Numbered from the stretch's first letter, positions 8,141 to 17,048 are shown. The stretch is 37,477 nucleotides of DNA from an uncultured Opitutia bacterium (GCA_903831005.1 CAIKWA010000085.1:1-37477); one strand, 5' to 3'. The notes: a model not told the origin generated them from the letters alone. Made by a program: numbers and translations.

Positions 8141-9952
8141 ATGGCCCTTCTCAGTCTCCTCGACGTCTATGTCAGTTTCGGCGGCCCGCCCGTCCTGGAC
8201 CATCTTAACCTCCAGATCGAGGAAGGTGAGCGGGTCTGTCTGCTCGGCCGAAATGGCGCCGGCAAGACTACCCTCATGCGCATCGCCGCGGGCGAATCCG
8301 CCCCCGACACAGGTTCGGTCACAATTCCTGACGGCGTCTGCATTGCCCGCCTGACCCAAGAGATTCCTGAGAGCCTCCCGGGCAACGTGCGCGACATCGT
8401 GACCTCCGGTCTCCGCACCGACGACCATTCTGAAGATTGGGAAAAAGACCTCCGGGTCGACGACCTGATCGCCCGCCTCGGCCTCCCTGAGGACCGTGAG
8501 TTCAACGACCTCTCTGGCGGCCTCAAGCGCCGCTGCCTCCTCGCCAAGGCGTTGGCCGCCAAGCCGGGACTGTTGCTGCTCGACGAGCCAACCAATCACA
8601 TGGACCTCGATTCGATCCTGTGGATGGAAGAGTTCCTTCTCGAGCAGAAGATCCCACTCCTCTTCGTCACGCACGACCGCGCCTTCCTGCGCCGCATGGC
8701 CAACCGCATCATCGAACTCGACCGCGGTAAGCTCGCCAGCTGGTCCTGTGACTACGACACCTACCTCGTCCGCAAGGAGGAGCTCTTCGTCGCCGAAGAA
8801 CGCCAGCGTGCCGCCTTCGACAAGAAGCTGGGACAGGAAGAAGCCTGGTCTCGCCGTAGTCCGGGCGCCCGCCGCACCAAATCCAATGCCCGCATGGAAG
8901 CCCTCGTGAAGATGCGCGCCCAGCGCGGTGCGTTGCGCTCCGTCGCCGGCTCAGCCAAGATGGAAATCAGCGAAGCCGAACGCTCCGGCGTCCGTGTCGT
9001 CGAAGCCGAAGAAATCGCCTTCGCCTACCCGGGTGGCACGCCGCTCATCCGCAACTTCAGCCTCGTCCTCAACCGTGGCGACAAGGTCGGCCTCATCGGA
9101 CCGAACGGAGCTGGCAAGACCACGCTGGTTAAGATGCTCCTCGGCCAACTGGCGCCCACCTCCGGCGTCCTGAAGTTCGGCACGAAGATGGAAGTGATTT
9201 ACTTCGATCAGATGCGCGAACAGATCGACGACGATAAAACCGTCGCCGAGAACCTCGCCGGAGACAGCGATACGGTCACGGTGCAGGGCCGCTCACGCCA
9301 CGTGATCAGCTACCTACAGGACTTTCTCTTCGACCCCTCGCGCGCCCGCTCCAAGGCCAAGGTGCTCTCGGGCGGCGAACGTAACCGTCTCCTCCTCGCC
9401 CGTCTCTTCACCAAGCCCGCCAACGTGCTAGTGCTCGACGAACCGACCAACGACCTTGACGCCGAGACCCTCGACGTCCTGGAGGACATCCTCGTGGATT
9501 ACGCCGGCACGCTGATCATGGTCTCCCACGACCGTGCCTTCCTCGATAACGTCGTCACAAGCACGCTGGTCTTCGAGGGCAACGGTGTCGTCACCGAACA
9601 CGCCGGCGGCTACACCGACTGGCGTAACGAACTCGCCCGCGTCGCCGTGGCCAAGCGCACCGCCGCCATCGGCACTATCGCCAAGACTGCCGTCGCTAAG
9701 TCAGCCGCCTCGGCTCAACCTGGCGCCAAGCTCAACAACAAGGAGCGCAAGGAACTGGAGACCCTTCCCGGCAAGATCGAGCAGCTCGAAGCCGAACAGG
9801 CCCAGATCACCGTGCAGCTGGGCGACCCGGAGATTTATAAGGATGGTGGCACCAAGGCCGCGGCATTGCAGAAGCGCCTCCACGCCGCCGAAGCCGAGCA
9901 CTCCGAAGCCTTGGCTCGCTGGATGGACCTCGACGCCCGCAAGGACGCCTAA
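8141..9952 (+). CDS. uup: ABC-F family ATPase Uup
   Basis: The ORF track begins at 8081, but the family N-terminus is MALLSLLDVYVSFGG. The ATG at 8141 is therefore the better start, giving 603 aa. Two ABC modules are complete: Walker A GRNGAGKTT, signature LSGGLKRR and Walker B LLLLDEPTNHMD in the first; GPNGAGKTT, LSGGERNR and LVLDEPTNDLD in the second. No membrane segment is present, as expected for soluble ABC-F proteins. The C-terminal 70 or so residues (NNKERKELETLPGKIEQLEAEQ ... LHAAEAEHSEALARWMDLD) form the coiled-coil domain typical of Uup. ABC-F proteins act on the ribosome or on branched DNA; Uup is linked to limiting precise transposon excision and to ribosome function. It looks like a housekeeping gene with no obvious link to its neighbours. 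Confidence 0.92.
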   Translation: MALLSLLDVYVSFGGPPVLDHLNLQIEEGERVCLLGRNGAGKTTLMRIAAGESAPDTGSVTIPDGVCIARLTQEIPESLPGNVRDIVTSGLRTDDHSEDWEKDLRVDDLIARLGLPEDREFNDLSGGLKRRCLLAKALAAKPGLLLLDEPTNHMDLDSILWMEEFLLEQKIPLLFVTHDRAFLRRMANRIIELDRGKLASWSCDYDTYLVRKEELFVAEERQRAAFDKKLGQEEAWSRRSPGARRTKSNARMEALVKMRAQRGALRSVAGSAKMEISEAERSGVRVVEAEEIAFAYPGGTPLIRNFSLVLNRGDKVGLIGPNGAGKTTLVKMLLGQLAPTSGVLKFGTKMEVIYFDQMREQIDDDKTVAENLAGDSDTVTVQGRSRHVISYLQDFLFDPSRARSKAKVLSGGERNRLLLARLFTKPANVLVLDEPTNDLDAETLDVLEDILVDYAGTLIMVSHDRAFLDNVVTSTLVFEGNGVVTEHAGGYTDWRNELARVAVAKRTAAIGTIAKTAVAKSAASAQPGAKLNNKERKELETLPGKIEQLEAEQAQITVQLGDPEIYKDGGTKAAALQKRLHAAEAEHSEALARWMDLDARKDA

Positions 9953-9995
9953 GCCCCAGGTCGTTCTGCGGCTGGCTTGGGCCCTTTGCCGACCC

Positions 9996-10017
9996 AACGG
10001 CCTTTTGTGCCGTTTTC
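9996..10017 (+). terminator. Possible weak terminator after uup
   Basis: A 6-bp stem AACGGC / GCCGTT with a 7-nt loop is followed by TTC, 44 bp after the uup stop codon. The stem is short and the T run poor, so this is a tentative call. Confidence 0.35.
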
Positions 10018-10069
10018 AGGATAGAACATGCAGTTAACGGCGATTGCTCACGGCCGCCTGACGCGCATG

Positions 10070-10112
10070 ATAGTCGATACTTACCCAATAAATATAGGTT
10101 AATATCGACTAT
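10070..10112. promoter_or_regulatory. Inverted repeat, candidate operator of the XylR-type regulator
   Basis: There is a perfect 10-bp inverted repeat, ATAGTCGATA at 10070-10079 and TATCGACTAT at 10103-10112, separated by 23 bp. The spacer carries roughly symmetric TTACCC / GGTTAA, and the whole spacer is AT-rich against a GC-rich background. It lies just upstream of a TATAAA box (10137-10142) and about 100 bp before the regulator start codon, which suits autoregulation or an activator-dependent promoter. The binding protein is inferred from proximity only. Confidence 0.5.
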
Positions 10113-10136
10113 GACGACTCACGCTCCGACCGACCT

Positions 10137-10142
10137 TATAAA
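10137..10142 (+). promoter_or_regulatory. Candidate -10 box of the regulator gene
   Basis: TATAAA matches the sigma-70 -10 consensus at five of six positions and lies in an otherwise GC-rich spacer, 68 bp before the start codon at 10211. There is no good -35 at 17 bp upstream (ACGACT), which would fit a promoter needing an activator bound to the inverted repeat at 10070-10112. Confidence 0.4.
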
Positions 10143-10210
10143 GCCATCGGTCTATGCCGTTTTTTGTCAATCGGCCTAGCTCCGTTAACTGACCCTTTCC
10201 TGTCCCCTGA

Positions 10211-11362
10211 ATGAAAAGCCCTCGTAATGTCCTGCTCGCGCTGGGTTGGTATGATCATCGCCTGCTCCAAGGCATCGCCACCTATGCCTCCGAGCATCGC
10301 TGGCACCTAGCCTCTCATAGCATCATCCACGAGAAGGTCATCCCGTGGGGCTGGGATGGCGACGGCATCCTAGCTTGGCTCGGCGCCGGCGACGACCTGG
10401 CCGACTTCGTCCGCAAGGCCGACAAGCCGACGGTCGACTTCTCCCTGCGCCGTCGGGACACGCCTTTCGCCCACGTCGTCCAGGATCACGCGAAGACCGG
10501 CGAACTGGTCGCCGAACATTTCATCGAGCGTGGCATGAGCCGCTTCTGCTTCTTCAGCGACACCGAGAACTGGTCGCAGGTCGAGCGAGGCGAAGCCTTC
10601 ACAGAAGCCCTTCGTCGTCGCGGACTGGCCTGCGAGCATCTCCGCTGGCAGCCCAAGGGCAAACGAGGCGCCGCTCAGGATGAATGGCAGCGCCGCCGAG
10701 ACTGGTTGATGACCTGCCTCAAGGATGCACCTAAGCCGCTGGCGATTTTCGCCGCCAACGGAACCCTAGCCGTCGAGCTTCGCGAACTCTGCGAAGAAAC
10801 CGGCCTACATGTTCCCACCCAGATTGCGATTGTCGGGATCGACGACTACCTGCTGTCGGTCGGGGCGATTAAGAAATACGTGTCCGGCGTCGATACGAAC
10901 CTCGAAGAACAAGGCTATCGCGGCGCGGAACTACTCGACCGCCTGATGCGCGGCGAAAAGGCGCCGATCGAGCCGATCCGCATCCAGCCGGCCGGCGTGA
11001 TCACCCGTATGAGCAGCGATATCCTCGCCACTGGCCATGAAGGCGTCATCCGGGCCCTGCATCATATTACGGACCACTTCGCTGAATCGCTAGGCGTGAA
11101 GCAACTCGCCACCATCGCCCACATGTCCGAACGCGGCTTACGCCAAGCCTTCGTGAAGCACGTCGGGTGTACGCCGGGCGACCGCCTGCGTACGGTCCGC
11201 ATCGATTCCGCCAAACGGCTGCTCGCCGGCTCCACCGAGAAGATCGAGTCGATCTCCCATCGCTGCGGTTACCCGAACTTGAACTCGTTCTTCGCGGCCT
11301 TCCGTCGCACGGAAAACATGACTCCGGCTGAATACCGCCGGATCATGCGCTTCCGTAGCTGA
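10211..11362 (+). CDS. XylR-type transcriptional regulator (LacI-like sugar-binding domain + AraC HTH)
   Basis: The protein is 383 aa. Residues about 6-275 form a periplasmic-binding-protein-like sensor of the LacI/XylR kind (NVLLALGWYDHRLLQGIATYA at the start; VPTQIAIVGIDDYLLS near 220). It has no LacI helix-turn-helix at the front. Residues about 285-383 are an AraC-type double HTH (LGVKQLATIAHMSERGLRQAF ... IESISHRCGYPNLNSFFAAFRRTENMTPAEYRR). This architecture is that of E. coli XylR and is common in Verrucomicrobiota near carbohydrate genes. It probably senses a sugar and activates a catabolic operon. The 3' end is convergent with the propeller gene, only 9 bp away. Candidate targets are its own promoter (palindrome upstream) and the glycan-related operons on either side; none is proven. 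Confidence 0.88.
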   Translation: MKSPRNVLLALGWYDHRLLQGIATYASEHRWHLASHSIIHEKVIPWGWDGDGILAWLGAGDDLADFVRKADKPTVDFSLRRRDTPFAHVVQDHAKTGELVAEHFIERGMSRFCFFSDTENWSQVERGEAFTEALRRRGLACEHLRWQPKGKRGAAQDEWQRRRDWLMTCLKDAPKPLAIFAANGTLAVELRELCEETGLHVPTQIAIVGIDDYLLSVGAIKKYVSGVDTNLEEQGYRGAELLDRLMRGEKAPIEPIRIQPAGVITRMSSDILATGHEGVIRALHHITDHFAESLGVKQLATIAHMSERGLRQAFVKHVGCTPGDRLRTVRIDSAKRLLAGSTEKIESISHRCGYPNLNSFFAAFRRTENMTPAEYRRIMRFRS

Positions 11363-11371
11363 GACGTCGGA

Positions 11372-13651
11372 TTAATCCGCCAAGGCGTGGATGGTGTTGA
11401 TCACCTGGCCGCGTAGTTCGACGCCGTCCGCGGCCTTAATATCGTACTTAAGCTGCATCTGCATGGCGGGACGAAGGTCGGGAATCTCGAGGAAGACGGA
11501 ACGGCGGTCAGCGGAGACAGTGGCCGACTTGACGGTCAAGGGGTCATGCTTGCGCTCGGACATCTGGGACTTGCTGAACTGAAGTTTGCCGTCGTTGCCG
11601 AGCTCGGTGGCTGCGACCTTGGTCTCCGTGGTGGAGATCTCCGGAGAGCCATAGGCCGAGGACCAGATGTAGTTCCAGACTTCGATATTCCAATTAGCGG
11701 CATCGGCGGCGGCCTTGGCGTCGACCTCGCAGGTAAAGTCGAGTTTGATACCCTTCTTGGTGGCAGCGAGGGCGAGCGGCATACGGGTCGCGGCTCCAGT
11801 ATAGCGCACGCGCTGGAAGCAGCCGTTCTGCGTCGCCGTGGTCTGCCAACCACGTAGGCCGGTCACGTAGAGTTGTCCGTCCTTAGGATTGAAGCGGGCA
11901 CGCATGGCGCCGCTCGCAAAGTCGACGTTGAAACGCGCCACCCCGCCCTGCATCTGCGGCTGGCCGTTGAAGGTCACTTCCTGAGGCAGGACGCCGTACA
12001 TCGAACACATTCCGTAGCTGAGATGGAGCAGGCGATCCTTCCACGGACCAAACTTGTCGGAGGTGACCCAGACCTGGCCGCCGCTGGAGTTGTCGACATT
12101 CTTGGGGAACCAGCAGAGCGGACGATCGTAGTCCGTCGGGGGCTTCGCCTGATGGGCGAGATCGACCACGCCGTAGAAGCCACCCTGCTTCACCCAGTTG
12201 AGTCGGCACATGGGCGTCCAGGTGCCTTCGTTGTCGCCGGTGGTGAGCTGGCCGGTCGGGCTGATGCCGATACCGTTGGGAGCTCGGAAGCCCGAAGCGA
12301 AGAGCTCGCTCTTCTTCCCGTCAGGGGAAATCTTCAGGAGCGCCCCGTGGTGGTCGCAGATCTCGTCGAAACCCCGACCACCCTTACGGACGGGACCAGC
12401 CTTGATGACGTAGAAATTGCCGGCGGGGTCCGTCTGGAGGTCGAAAGTGAACTCGTGGAAATTCATGGTGACCATCAAATCGAAGTTGAAGGCTTCGTAG
12501 GTGTCGCATTCGCCGTCGCCATTCGTGTCGCGCAACTTCCAGAGGCCATCGCGGCAGGTGACATAGATCTCGCCGTTCACGATCTTGAGGCCGAGCGCGT
12601 GATAGAGTCCGGAAGCAAAACGACGCCAAGTGACCTTCTCCAGTTTATCATCGATACCCGACGCGATGAAGACGTCGCCATGGAAGGTACTGATGACCGC
12701 GCGCCCATCCGGCAGAAAGTCGAAGGCCGACGTGAACATCGGCGCCTTCCAGGGATTGGTCACGGGTAGACCAACGTCGTCGACGACGTAAGGCTCGCCG
12801 ACCTTCTCCGAGAGCTTACCGGCGGTCTCGACGATTTCCGGCCAGAGGGTCTTGGTGACCTTGAGCAGCTTGGACGGCAGGTCGGTGTCGAAAGCCTGCG
12901 GGAGTGGCACTCCCGGCGGCAGATAAGCGATACGGACGGTCGTGACATCCTGGGAGCCATCGATACGGGCGACAGCATGCCCATCGAGCTGGTCGACCTT
13001 GCTGGCGCCCAACGTTACGGTACGGGCGGCATCCGCCGACTTACCGAGCATAACGGTGACCCCCTTGGCGGAAGGCGCGATCTCCAAGGTGCGCACGACG
13101 AACTGCACCTCGTTGGCGGTGACGACCTCGGCGGTCTCGTCGATAGCGACACCGGCGAGTTCCCAGCGAACGACGACGGAGCGACCAGCGTTATGGAAAC
13201 CTTTGAAACGTACTTCGCTAGACGGCAGCGGACCGAAGCCCTTACGGGGAGACAGTGCCGAAGCATCAGCACCTGGCATGTAACCGGAAAAGTCGCCCGT
13301 GACGAAAATTGTTTCACCCATCGCCGTCGGATAATCCCCGCGAGACATCAGGTTCATCTCGGTGGTGAAACGGCCGGACCACGCGCCGATGGGACGGCAA
13401 AGATCGAGATCGTAGGCGATGCCCTTCTTGCCATCGTCGCCGAGGCGGATGGCCAAGCCCTTCAGTCCCGTGGAATCAATCGAGCCGTCCTTCTGCTTGC
13501 CAACGCCGATTGTGCCGAGGATCCACTGGCCGGGTGCCTCGACGACCGGAGCGGCGACAGTCGTCTTCTTGGCGGGCTTTTTCGCCTGACCGAAGAGCAG
13601 ACCGACCGAAAGGAACAGAGCGACGAGGGGCGAGCGCATAAGGAGAGTCAT
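11372..13651 (-). CDS. Secreted propeller protein, glucose/sorbosone dehydrogenase-like
   Basis: The protein is 759 aa. The signal peptide probably begins at Met5 (MRSPLVALFLSVGLLFGQ) and is followed by a Lys-rich segment. Residues about 40-290 are a beta-rich domain (WILGTIGVGKQKDGSIDSTGLKGLAIRL) that I recognise from Verrucomicrobiota propeller proteins but cannot name with certainty. From about 300 to 640 is a propeller like glucose/sorbosone dehydrogenases (FLPDGRAVISTFHGDVF, DTNGDGECDTYE, GFRAPNGIGISPTGQLTTGDNEG). A C-terminal beta domain (FTCEVDAKAAADAANWNIEVWNY) finishes it. There is no CxxCH, unlike the adjacent gene at 16879, so electrons would have to go elsewhere, possibly to that cytochrome. 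A terminator separates the two genes, so they may be transcribed separately. The substrate is unknown. Confidence 0.75.
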   Translation of the reverse strand: MTLLMRSPLVALFLSVGLLFGQAKKPAKKTTVAAPVVEAPGQWILGTIGVGKQKDGSIDSTGLKGLAIRLGDDGKKGIAYDLDLCRPIGAWSGRFTTEMNLMSRGDYPTAMGETIFVTGDFSGYMPGADASALSPRKGFGPLPSSEVRFKGFHNAGRSVVVRWELAGVAIDETAEVVTANEVQFVVRTLEIAPSAKGVTVMLGKSADAARTVTLGASKVDQLDGHAVARIDGSQDVTTVRIAYLPPGVPLPQAFDTDLPSKLLKVTKTLWPEIVETAGKLSEKVGEPYVVDDVGLPVTNPWKAPMFTSAFDFLPDGRAVISTFHGDVFIASGIDDKLEKVTWRRFASGLYHALGLKIVNGEIYVTCRDGLWKLRDTNGDGECDTYEAFNFDLMVTMNFHEFTFDLQTDPAGNFYVIKAGPVRKGGRGFDEICDHHGALLKISPDGKKSELFASGFRAPNGIGISPTGQLTTGDNEGTWTPMCRLNWVKQGGFYGVVDLAHQAKPPTDYDRPLCWFPKNVDNSSGGQVWVTSDKFGPWKDRLLHLSYGMCSMYGVLPQEVTFNGQPQMQGGVARFNVDFASGAMRARFNPKDGQLYVTGLRGWQTTATQNGCFQRVRYTGAATRMPLALAATKKGIKLDFTCEVDAKAAADAANWNIEVWNYIWSSAYGSPEISTTETKVAATELGNDGKLQFSKSQMSERKHDPLTVKSATVSADRRSVFLEIPDLRPAMQMQLKYDIKAADGVELRGQVINTIHALAD

Positions 13652-13677
13652 AGCGTCAGAGACAGGGGCAGGGACAG

Positions 13678-13712
13678 AAAAAAGAAAGGGCCGGAGTCCG
13701 CAGACCCCGACC
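13678..13712 (-). terminator. Rho-independent terminator after the NPCBM-cytochrome gene
   Basis: Read on the minus strand, a 10-bp stem (GGTCGGGGTC / GACTCCGGCC, two G-U wobbles in RNA) closes a TGCG loop and is followed by CTTTCTTTTTT. It lies 45 bp after the stop of the gene ending at 13757 and upstream of the propeller gene starting at 13651. Confidence 0.65.
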
Positions 13713-13724
13713 CTGTTTTCCGGG

Positions 13725-13751
13725 CCCTAGCCCTGACCCTAACCTCAGCCC
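13725..13751 (-). other. Four G-tract motif (possible G-quadruplex) downstream of the cytochrome gene
   Basis: On the minus strand the transcript reads GGG-CTGAGGTTA-GGG-TCA-GGG-CTA-GGG, four G3 tracts with loops of 9, 3 and 3 nt, six bases after the stop codon and just before the terminator hairpin. The pattern is seen directly; folding is inferred. Confidence 0.4.
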
Positions 13752-13756
13752 TGTTA

Positions 13757-16700
13757 TCAGAGGCTGCGCAGATAGGCAGCCAAGTCAGCGACGCCCTGCT
13801 CCGTCAGGCCCATCTGAGCCGGCGTGAACATGAGCGAACGGTCGAGCGCCTTCTCTTCTTTGACGCGATTGCGCGGAATGGACTGCACGAGACCGCCCAT
13901 GGACTTGATCATCAGAGGATCGCCGGAAGACAGGACCATCCCAGTGATCACCATGCCGTCATCGAGCACGACGCGCGTACCTTCAAAGCCGTGCGAGATG
14001 TTGCTGGACGGTTGGGCAATGTTGAGAACAAGGGTCTCGAGCGACTGCTGCTTGGCGTAGGTCGTCAGGTCCGGGCCGAAGTCGATGCCCTTACCGTCGA
14101 ACTTGTGGCAGGCGTAGCAGACCGCGGCGCCGGCCTTACCCTTGGCGACGTCACCCTTGAGCGCGGCGATGACCTCGACGGAGGCGAGGCCCTTGGCACC
14201 AGGCATCTCCGGGGGTAGGTCGCTGGCGACGAGTTTGGCGGCGGAGGCATTACCGCCACGGGCCTTGACGATGCCATCGACATCGAAGGGCTTCCAGAGG
14301 TTGCCCTTACGATTACCGACCCACCATTTAGCAAGCTCGACCTGGGCGAAGGCCTTGTTCAGGGACAGTTCTACCATCGTGCCGGCGGCCTCGGCGCTAC
14401 GCGTAAAGGCCACGGCGGTGAGATCGCGCTTGAGCTCTTCTTCGTTCAGTTTGCCCGAAAGGATGCGGGTGCGGAGGTCGCGCACGGCGCTGGCTGGGTG
14501 CAGGCGCCAGGTCAGACTGGCGTAAGCCTGGGTCCAAGCAAGAGCAGGCGAAGCCATCTCCTTCGCGATGGCGGCATGGACGGCGGCCTCGCGGTCGATC
14601 GCTCCGAGACCAATCGCCTCGAGATAGGCGCGATCCTGACCGTCATAGAGTTTAGCCACCTTCACGAGTAAGGCGACCGCTTCAGGCGTCTTGAAATCGC
14701 GCAGGGTCAGGGCGACTTCGCGACGGATGGCCGGCGAAGCGTCTTCGGCATGGGCGCTGGCGAGGGCGAAGACGTCACGTCCGGCGGCGCGCAAGGCGCG
14801 ATAGGCCACTAGACGGCGCGTATCATCCTTGGCCTTCAACTGTTCGCGGACGAGTGCTTCCCCCTTCGGACCAAGCTGCGCAAGCAACCACACGGCGCGG
14901 GATGCGACATAGGGATTAGCATCGGACAAGAGGGCAGAGACATCATCAACGACCTTGTCACCCGCGGCCTTGAGGCGATTGAAGCCACCAGCCCGGACGT
15001 TCGGGGAAGGACTGCGTAGCGCGGCGATCTGGCCCGCGACCGAGGCGAGATCAACCTTCGGGATGACCGACTTAAAGCCCTTCGGGGCAATGCGGTAGAT
15101 GGTGCCGGAGGCGCCGTTATCACGCGTCGCGTGTCCACCCACGCCGGGGTCGAACCAGTCAGCGACATAGATGGCACCATCCGGACCGACGCAGACGTCC
15201 GAAGGACGGAACTTCGTCTTCAGGACACCCGTCGGCTTGCCACCGAGGAAGTCGGAACCGGCCCACTCCTTCTCCTTATTGGAGGTCAGGAAGTCAAAAC
15301 GCTCGAGCTTCATGCCGGCGCCATCGGGCTTCGGCAGGTAGCCGAAGACGACATTCTTGCCGGCTTCGCAGGCGAGAAGCAGACCGTTCCACTTTTCGCC
15401 CATCGCACCATTCTCGTAGAAGGCCACGCCGGTGGGAGAGCCACCGCCGTAGACATCACCCGCTGGCATGGTGTCCGGATCTTCCTGTCGCCATTCCGCG
15501 ACGGGGGTGCTCTGGCCGGGGCGCTTATCGGCACCCCAAGAGCGCTTGCCATCCAGCGAGGCGAAACCTGCGTTGCCGCCTTCCATAATCAGGGAAACAC
15601 GGCAGGCGGGCGGATCGTCGTTGTCGCTCTGGTACATGTCGCCGAACGAGTTGATGGATTGCTCGTAGCTGTTGCGGTAGTTGTGGCCGACGATCTTCAG
15701 GTCGGAGCCGTCGCTGTTCATGCGCACGGAGAAGCCGCCAATCCAGACGTTGCCGTCATCGCTGCGACGGCCGGCGATGTTCTGCAGCATATAAGGGCTG
15801 CCCATGTAGAAATGGCGGCCGGCCTTGTCGATGAAGTCCGCCCCCATGTTGCCTTGATTGAAGTTCCACTTGCCGTCCGGACCAAAGGTCACGCTGTGGA
15901 GGCTGTGGTCATGCTGACGTCCGTTGAAGCCGGTGAGCAGAACTTCCTTCTTGTCGACAGACAGGTCGATCACGCCGTCGCCGTTTACGTCAGTATAGAC
16001 GAGGAGGTCCGGCGGCTGGGAGACGACGACCTTGCCGTCGATATGGGCCACGCCCAGGGGAGATTCTAGATTGGTATCCTGAGTGAAGACCGTGACCTTG
16101 TCGGCCTTACCCGCGCCGACGGTGTCCTCGAGAATCACGATACGGTCGCCTTCCTTACGACGGCCCTTCTTGCCGCGGTAGTTGATACCTTCGGCGACGT
16201 ACATGCGACCGCGCTCATCGAAATCGATGTTGGTAGGATTGGAGATCTGCGGTGAAGTCGCCCAGATGGTGACCTCAAAACCTTCCGGCACCGTGAAGAG
16301 TTCGGCCGGCACGACCGTTGGGCCGGCCTCGAAATCAACTGGTTTATATTTGTCGGGACGCGCGGCGAAGACGGCGAACTTCACGTCGGCCGAACTGGCC
16401 TTCCCGCCGCGGATGGCGCCGCCGTCATCGATGCCGACCTTGGCGCGGAAGGACTTCGCCGGTCCGGGCAAGTCGAAGGCGATGAAGGAGGGGGAATGGG
16501 TACCGATACCGCGGGTGTATTCCTTGCCGGCAATCTTCAGCGGCTTTCCGTCGTAGTTCTTACCGACGCGGGTCTGTCCCAGCGACTCGGCGTCTCGCCA
16601 CTTCAATTGGGTGAGGTCGACCACCGTGCCGTCCGCCAGGACGACCTCCGGCTCGATCCAGTCGGACCAGTCGCAGGCGTTGCCATCCAACTCGGCGACA

Positions 16701-16879
16701 ATAAGAAAGAGCTGACTGGAGCCATTGAGGTCAGCCGTGAGTTCGACCAAGCGATTCTTGTCCTTGGCGAACATACTGGGCGACTCAACGACGGGTTTCG
16801 GCGCGGCGGCCGAAGCCAGCGCGAAGAAACCAAGAAGGGACAACAGGGAGGCGTTGGCCTTGCGTAATACGGAGGGCAT
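13757..16879 (-). CDS. NPCBM / PVC propeller dehydrogenase / HEAT / cytochrome c protein
   Basis: The protein is 1040 aa with a Sec signal (LLSLLGFFALASAAA). Residues about 38-180 look like an NPCBM sugar-binding module (IAGKEYTRGIGTHSPSFIAFDLPG, FRAKVGIDD). From about 200 to 620 is the PVC-type membrane-bound dehydrogenase propeller (VPEGFEVTIWATSPQISNPTNIDFDERGRMYVAEG; DVNGDGVIDL; VCVGPDGAIYVADWFDPGVGGH). Roughly 630-890 are HEAT-like repeats. The C-terminus is a putative heme-binding domain with CYACH at 921-925 and candidate axial Met residues in SLMFTPAQM. It probably oxidises a bound sugar or polyol outside the cytoplasm and stores the electron on heme c. It is divergent from the PSD1 operon across a 169-bp spacer. 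The architecture call is firm; the substrate is not visible. Confidence 0.88.
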   Translation of the reverse strand: MPSVLRKANASLLSLLGFFALASAAAPKPVVESPSMFAKDKNRLVELTADLNGSSQLFLIVAELDGNACDWSDWIEPEVVLADGTVVDLTQLKWRDAESLGQTRVGKNYDGKPLKIAGKEYTRGIGTHSPSFIAFDLPGPAKSFRAKVGIDDGGAIRGGKASSADVKFAVFAARPDKYKPVDFEAGPTVVPAELFTVPEGFEVTIWATSPQISNPTNIDFDERGRMYVAEGINYRGKKGRRKEGDRIVILEDTVGAGKADKVTVFTQDTNLESPLGVAHIDGKVVVSQPPDLLVYTDVNGDGVIDLSVDKKEVLLTGFNGRQHDHSLHSVTFGPDGKWNFNQGNMGADFIDKAGRHFYMGSPYMLQNIAGRRSDDGNVWIGGFSVRMNSDGSDLKIVGHNYRNSYEQSINSFGDMYQSDNDDPPACRVSLIMEGGNAGFASLDGKRSWGADKRPGQSTPVAEWRQEDPDTMPAGDVYGGGSPTGVAFYENGAMGEKWNGLLLACEAGKNVVFGYLPKPDGAGMKLERFDFLTSNKEKEWAGSDFLGGKPTGVLKTKFRPSDVCVGPDGAIYVADWFDPGVGGHATRDNGASGTIYRIAPKGFKSVIPKVDLASVAGQIAALRSPSPNVRAGGFNRLKAAGDKVVDDVSALLSDANPYVASRAVWLLAQLGPKGEALVREQLKAKDDTRRLVAYRALRAAGRDVFALASAHAEDASPAIRREVALTLRDFKTPEAVALLVKVAKLYDGQDRAYLEAIGLGAIDREAAVHAAIAKEMASPALAWTQAYASLTWRLHPASAVRDLRTRILSGKLNEEELKRDLTAVAFTRSAEAAGTMVELSLNKAFAQVELAKWWVGNRKGNLWKPFDVDGIVKARGGNASAAKLVASDLPPEMPGAKGLASVEVIAALKGDVAKGKAGAAVCYACHKFDGKGIDFGPDLTTYAKQQSLETLVLNIAQPSSNISHGFEGTRVVLDDGMVITGMVLSSGDPLMIKSMGGLVQSIPRNRVKEEKALDRSLMFTPAQMGLTEQGVADLAAYLRSL

Positions 16880-17048
16880 AGGTTTTTTGGGGGTTACTCC
16901 ATAGACACCCCTTTATGCAGACGGTTCAACCCAATCCTTGGGGTATTACCACCATTCCTCAAAAAACGGCAGCAACGGCTTTACATCCCGATGACAGCCA
17001 ACAGGTTTTAGGAACTAAGGGCACCCCGCCCTGTCCTATCCTTTTCCG
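16880..17048. other. Divergent intergenic region (cytochrome fusion / PSD1-1 operon)
   Basis: This 169-bp spacer holds the start regions of two divergent secreted-protein transcription units. I see a short imperfect hairpin close to the minus-strand start (GGGGT / ACCCC around 16890-16912), an A/T run with CAAAAAACGGCA near 16959-16970 whose reverse complement also occurs upstream of the XylR-type regulator, and TTTACA at about 16980 as a possible plus-strand -35 without a well-spaced -10. No confident promoter call is possible. Confidence 0.4.

Noticed and set aside
13722-13751. Telomere-like TTAGGG sequence
   Set aside because: It is a single short G-rich stretch inside a bacterial intergenic region, not a tandem array.
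12977-14218. 413-aa plus-strand ORF spanning two minus-strand genes
   Set aside because: It is an antisense shadow in GC-rich DNA. It crosses a terminator and two well-supported genes and has low-complexity Arg/Gly/Asp-rich sequence with no recognisable domain.
15131-16069. 312-aa plus-strand ORF
   Set aside because: It is a shadow of the NPCBM-propeller-cytochrome gene with composition typical of antisense frames.
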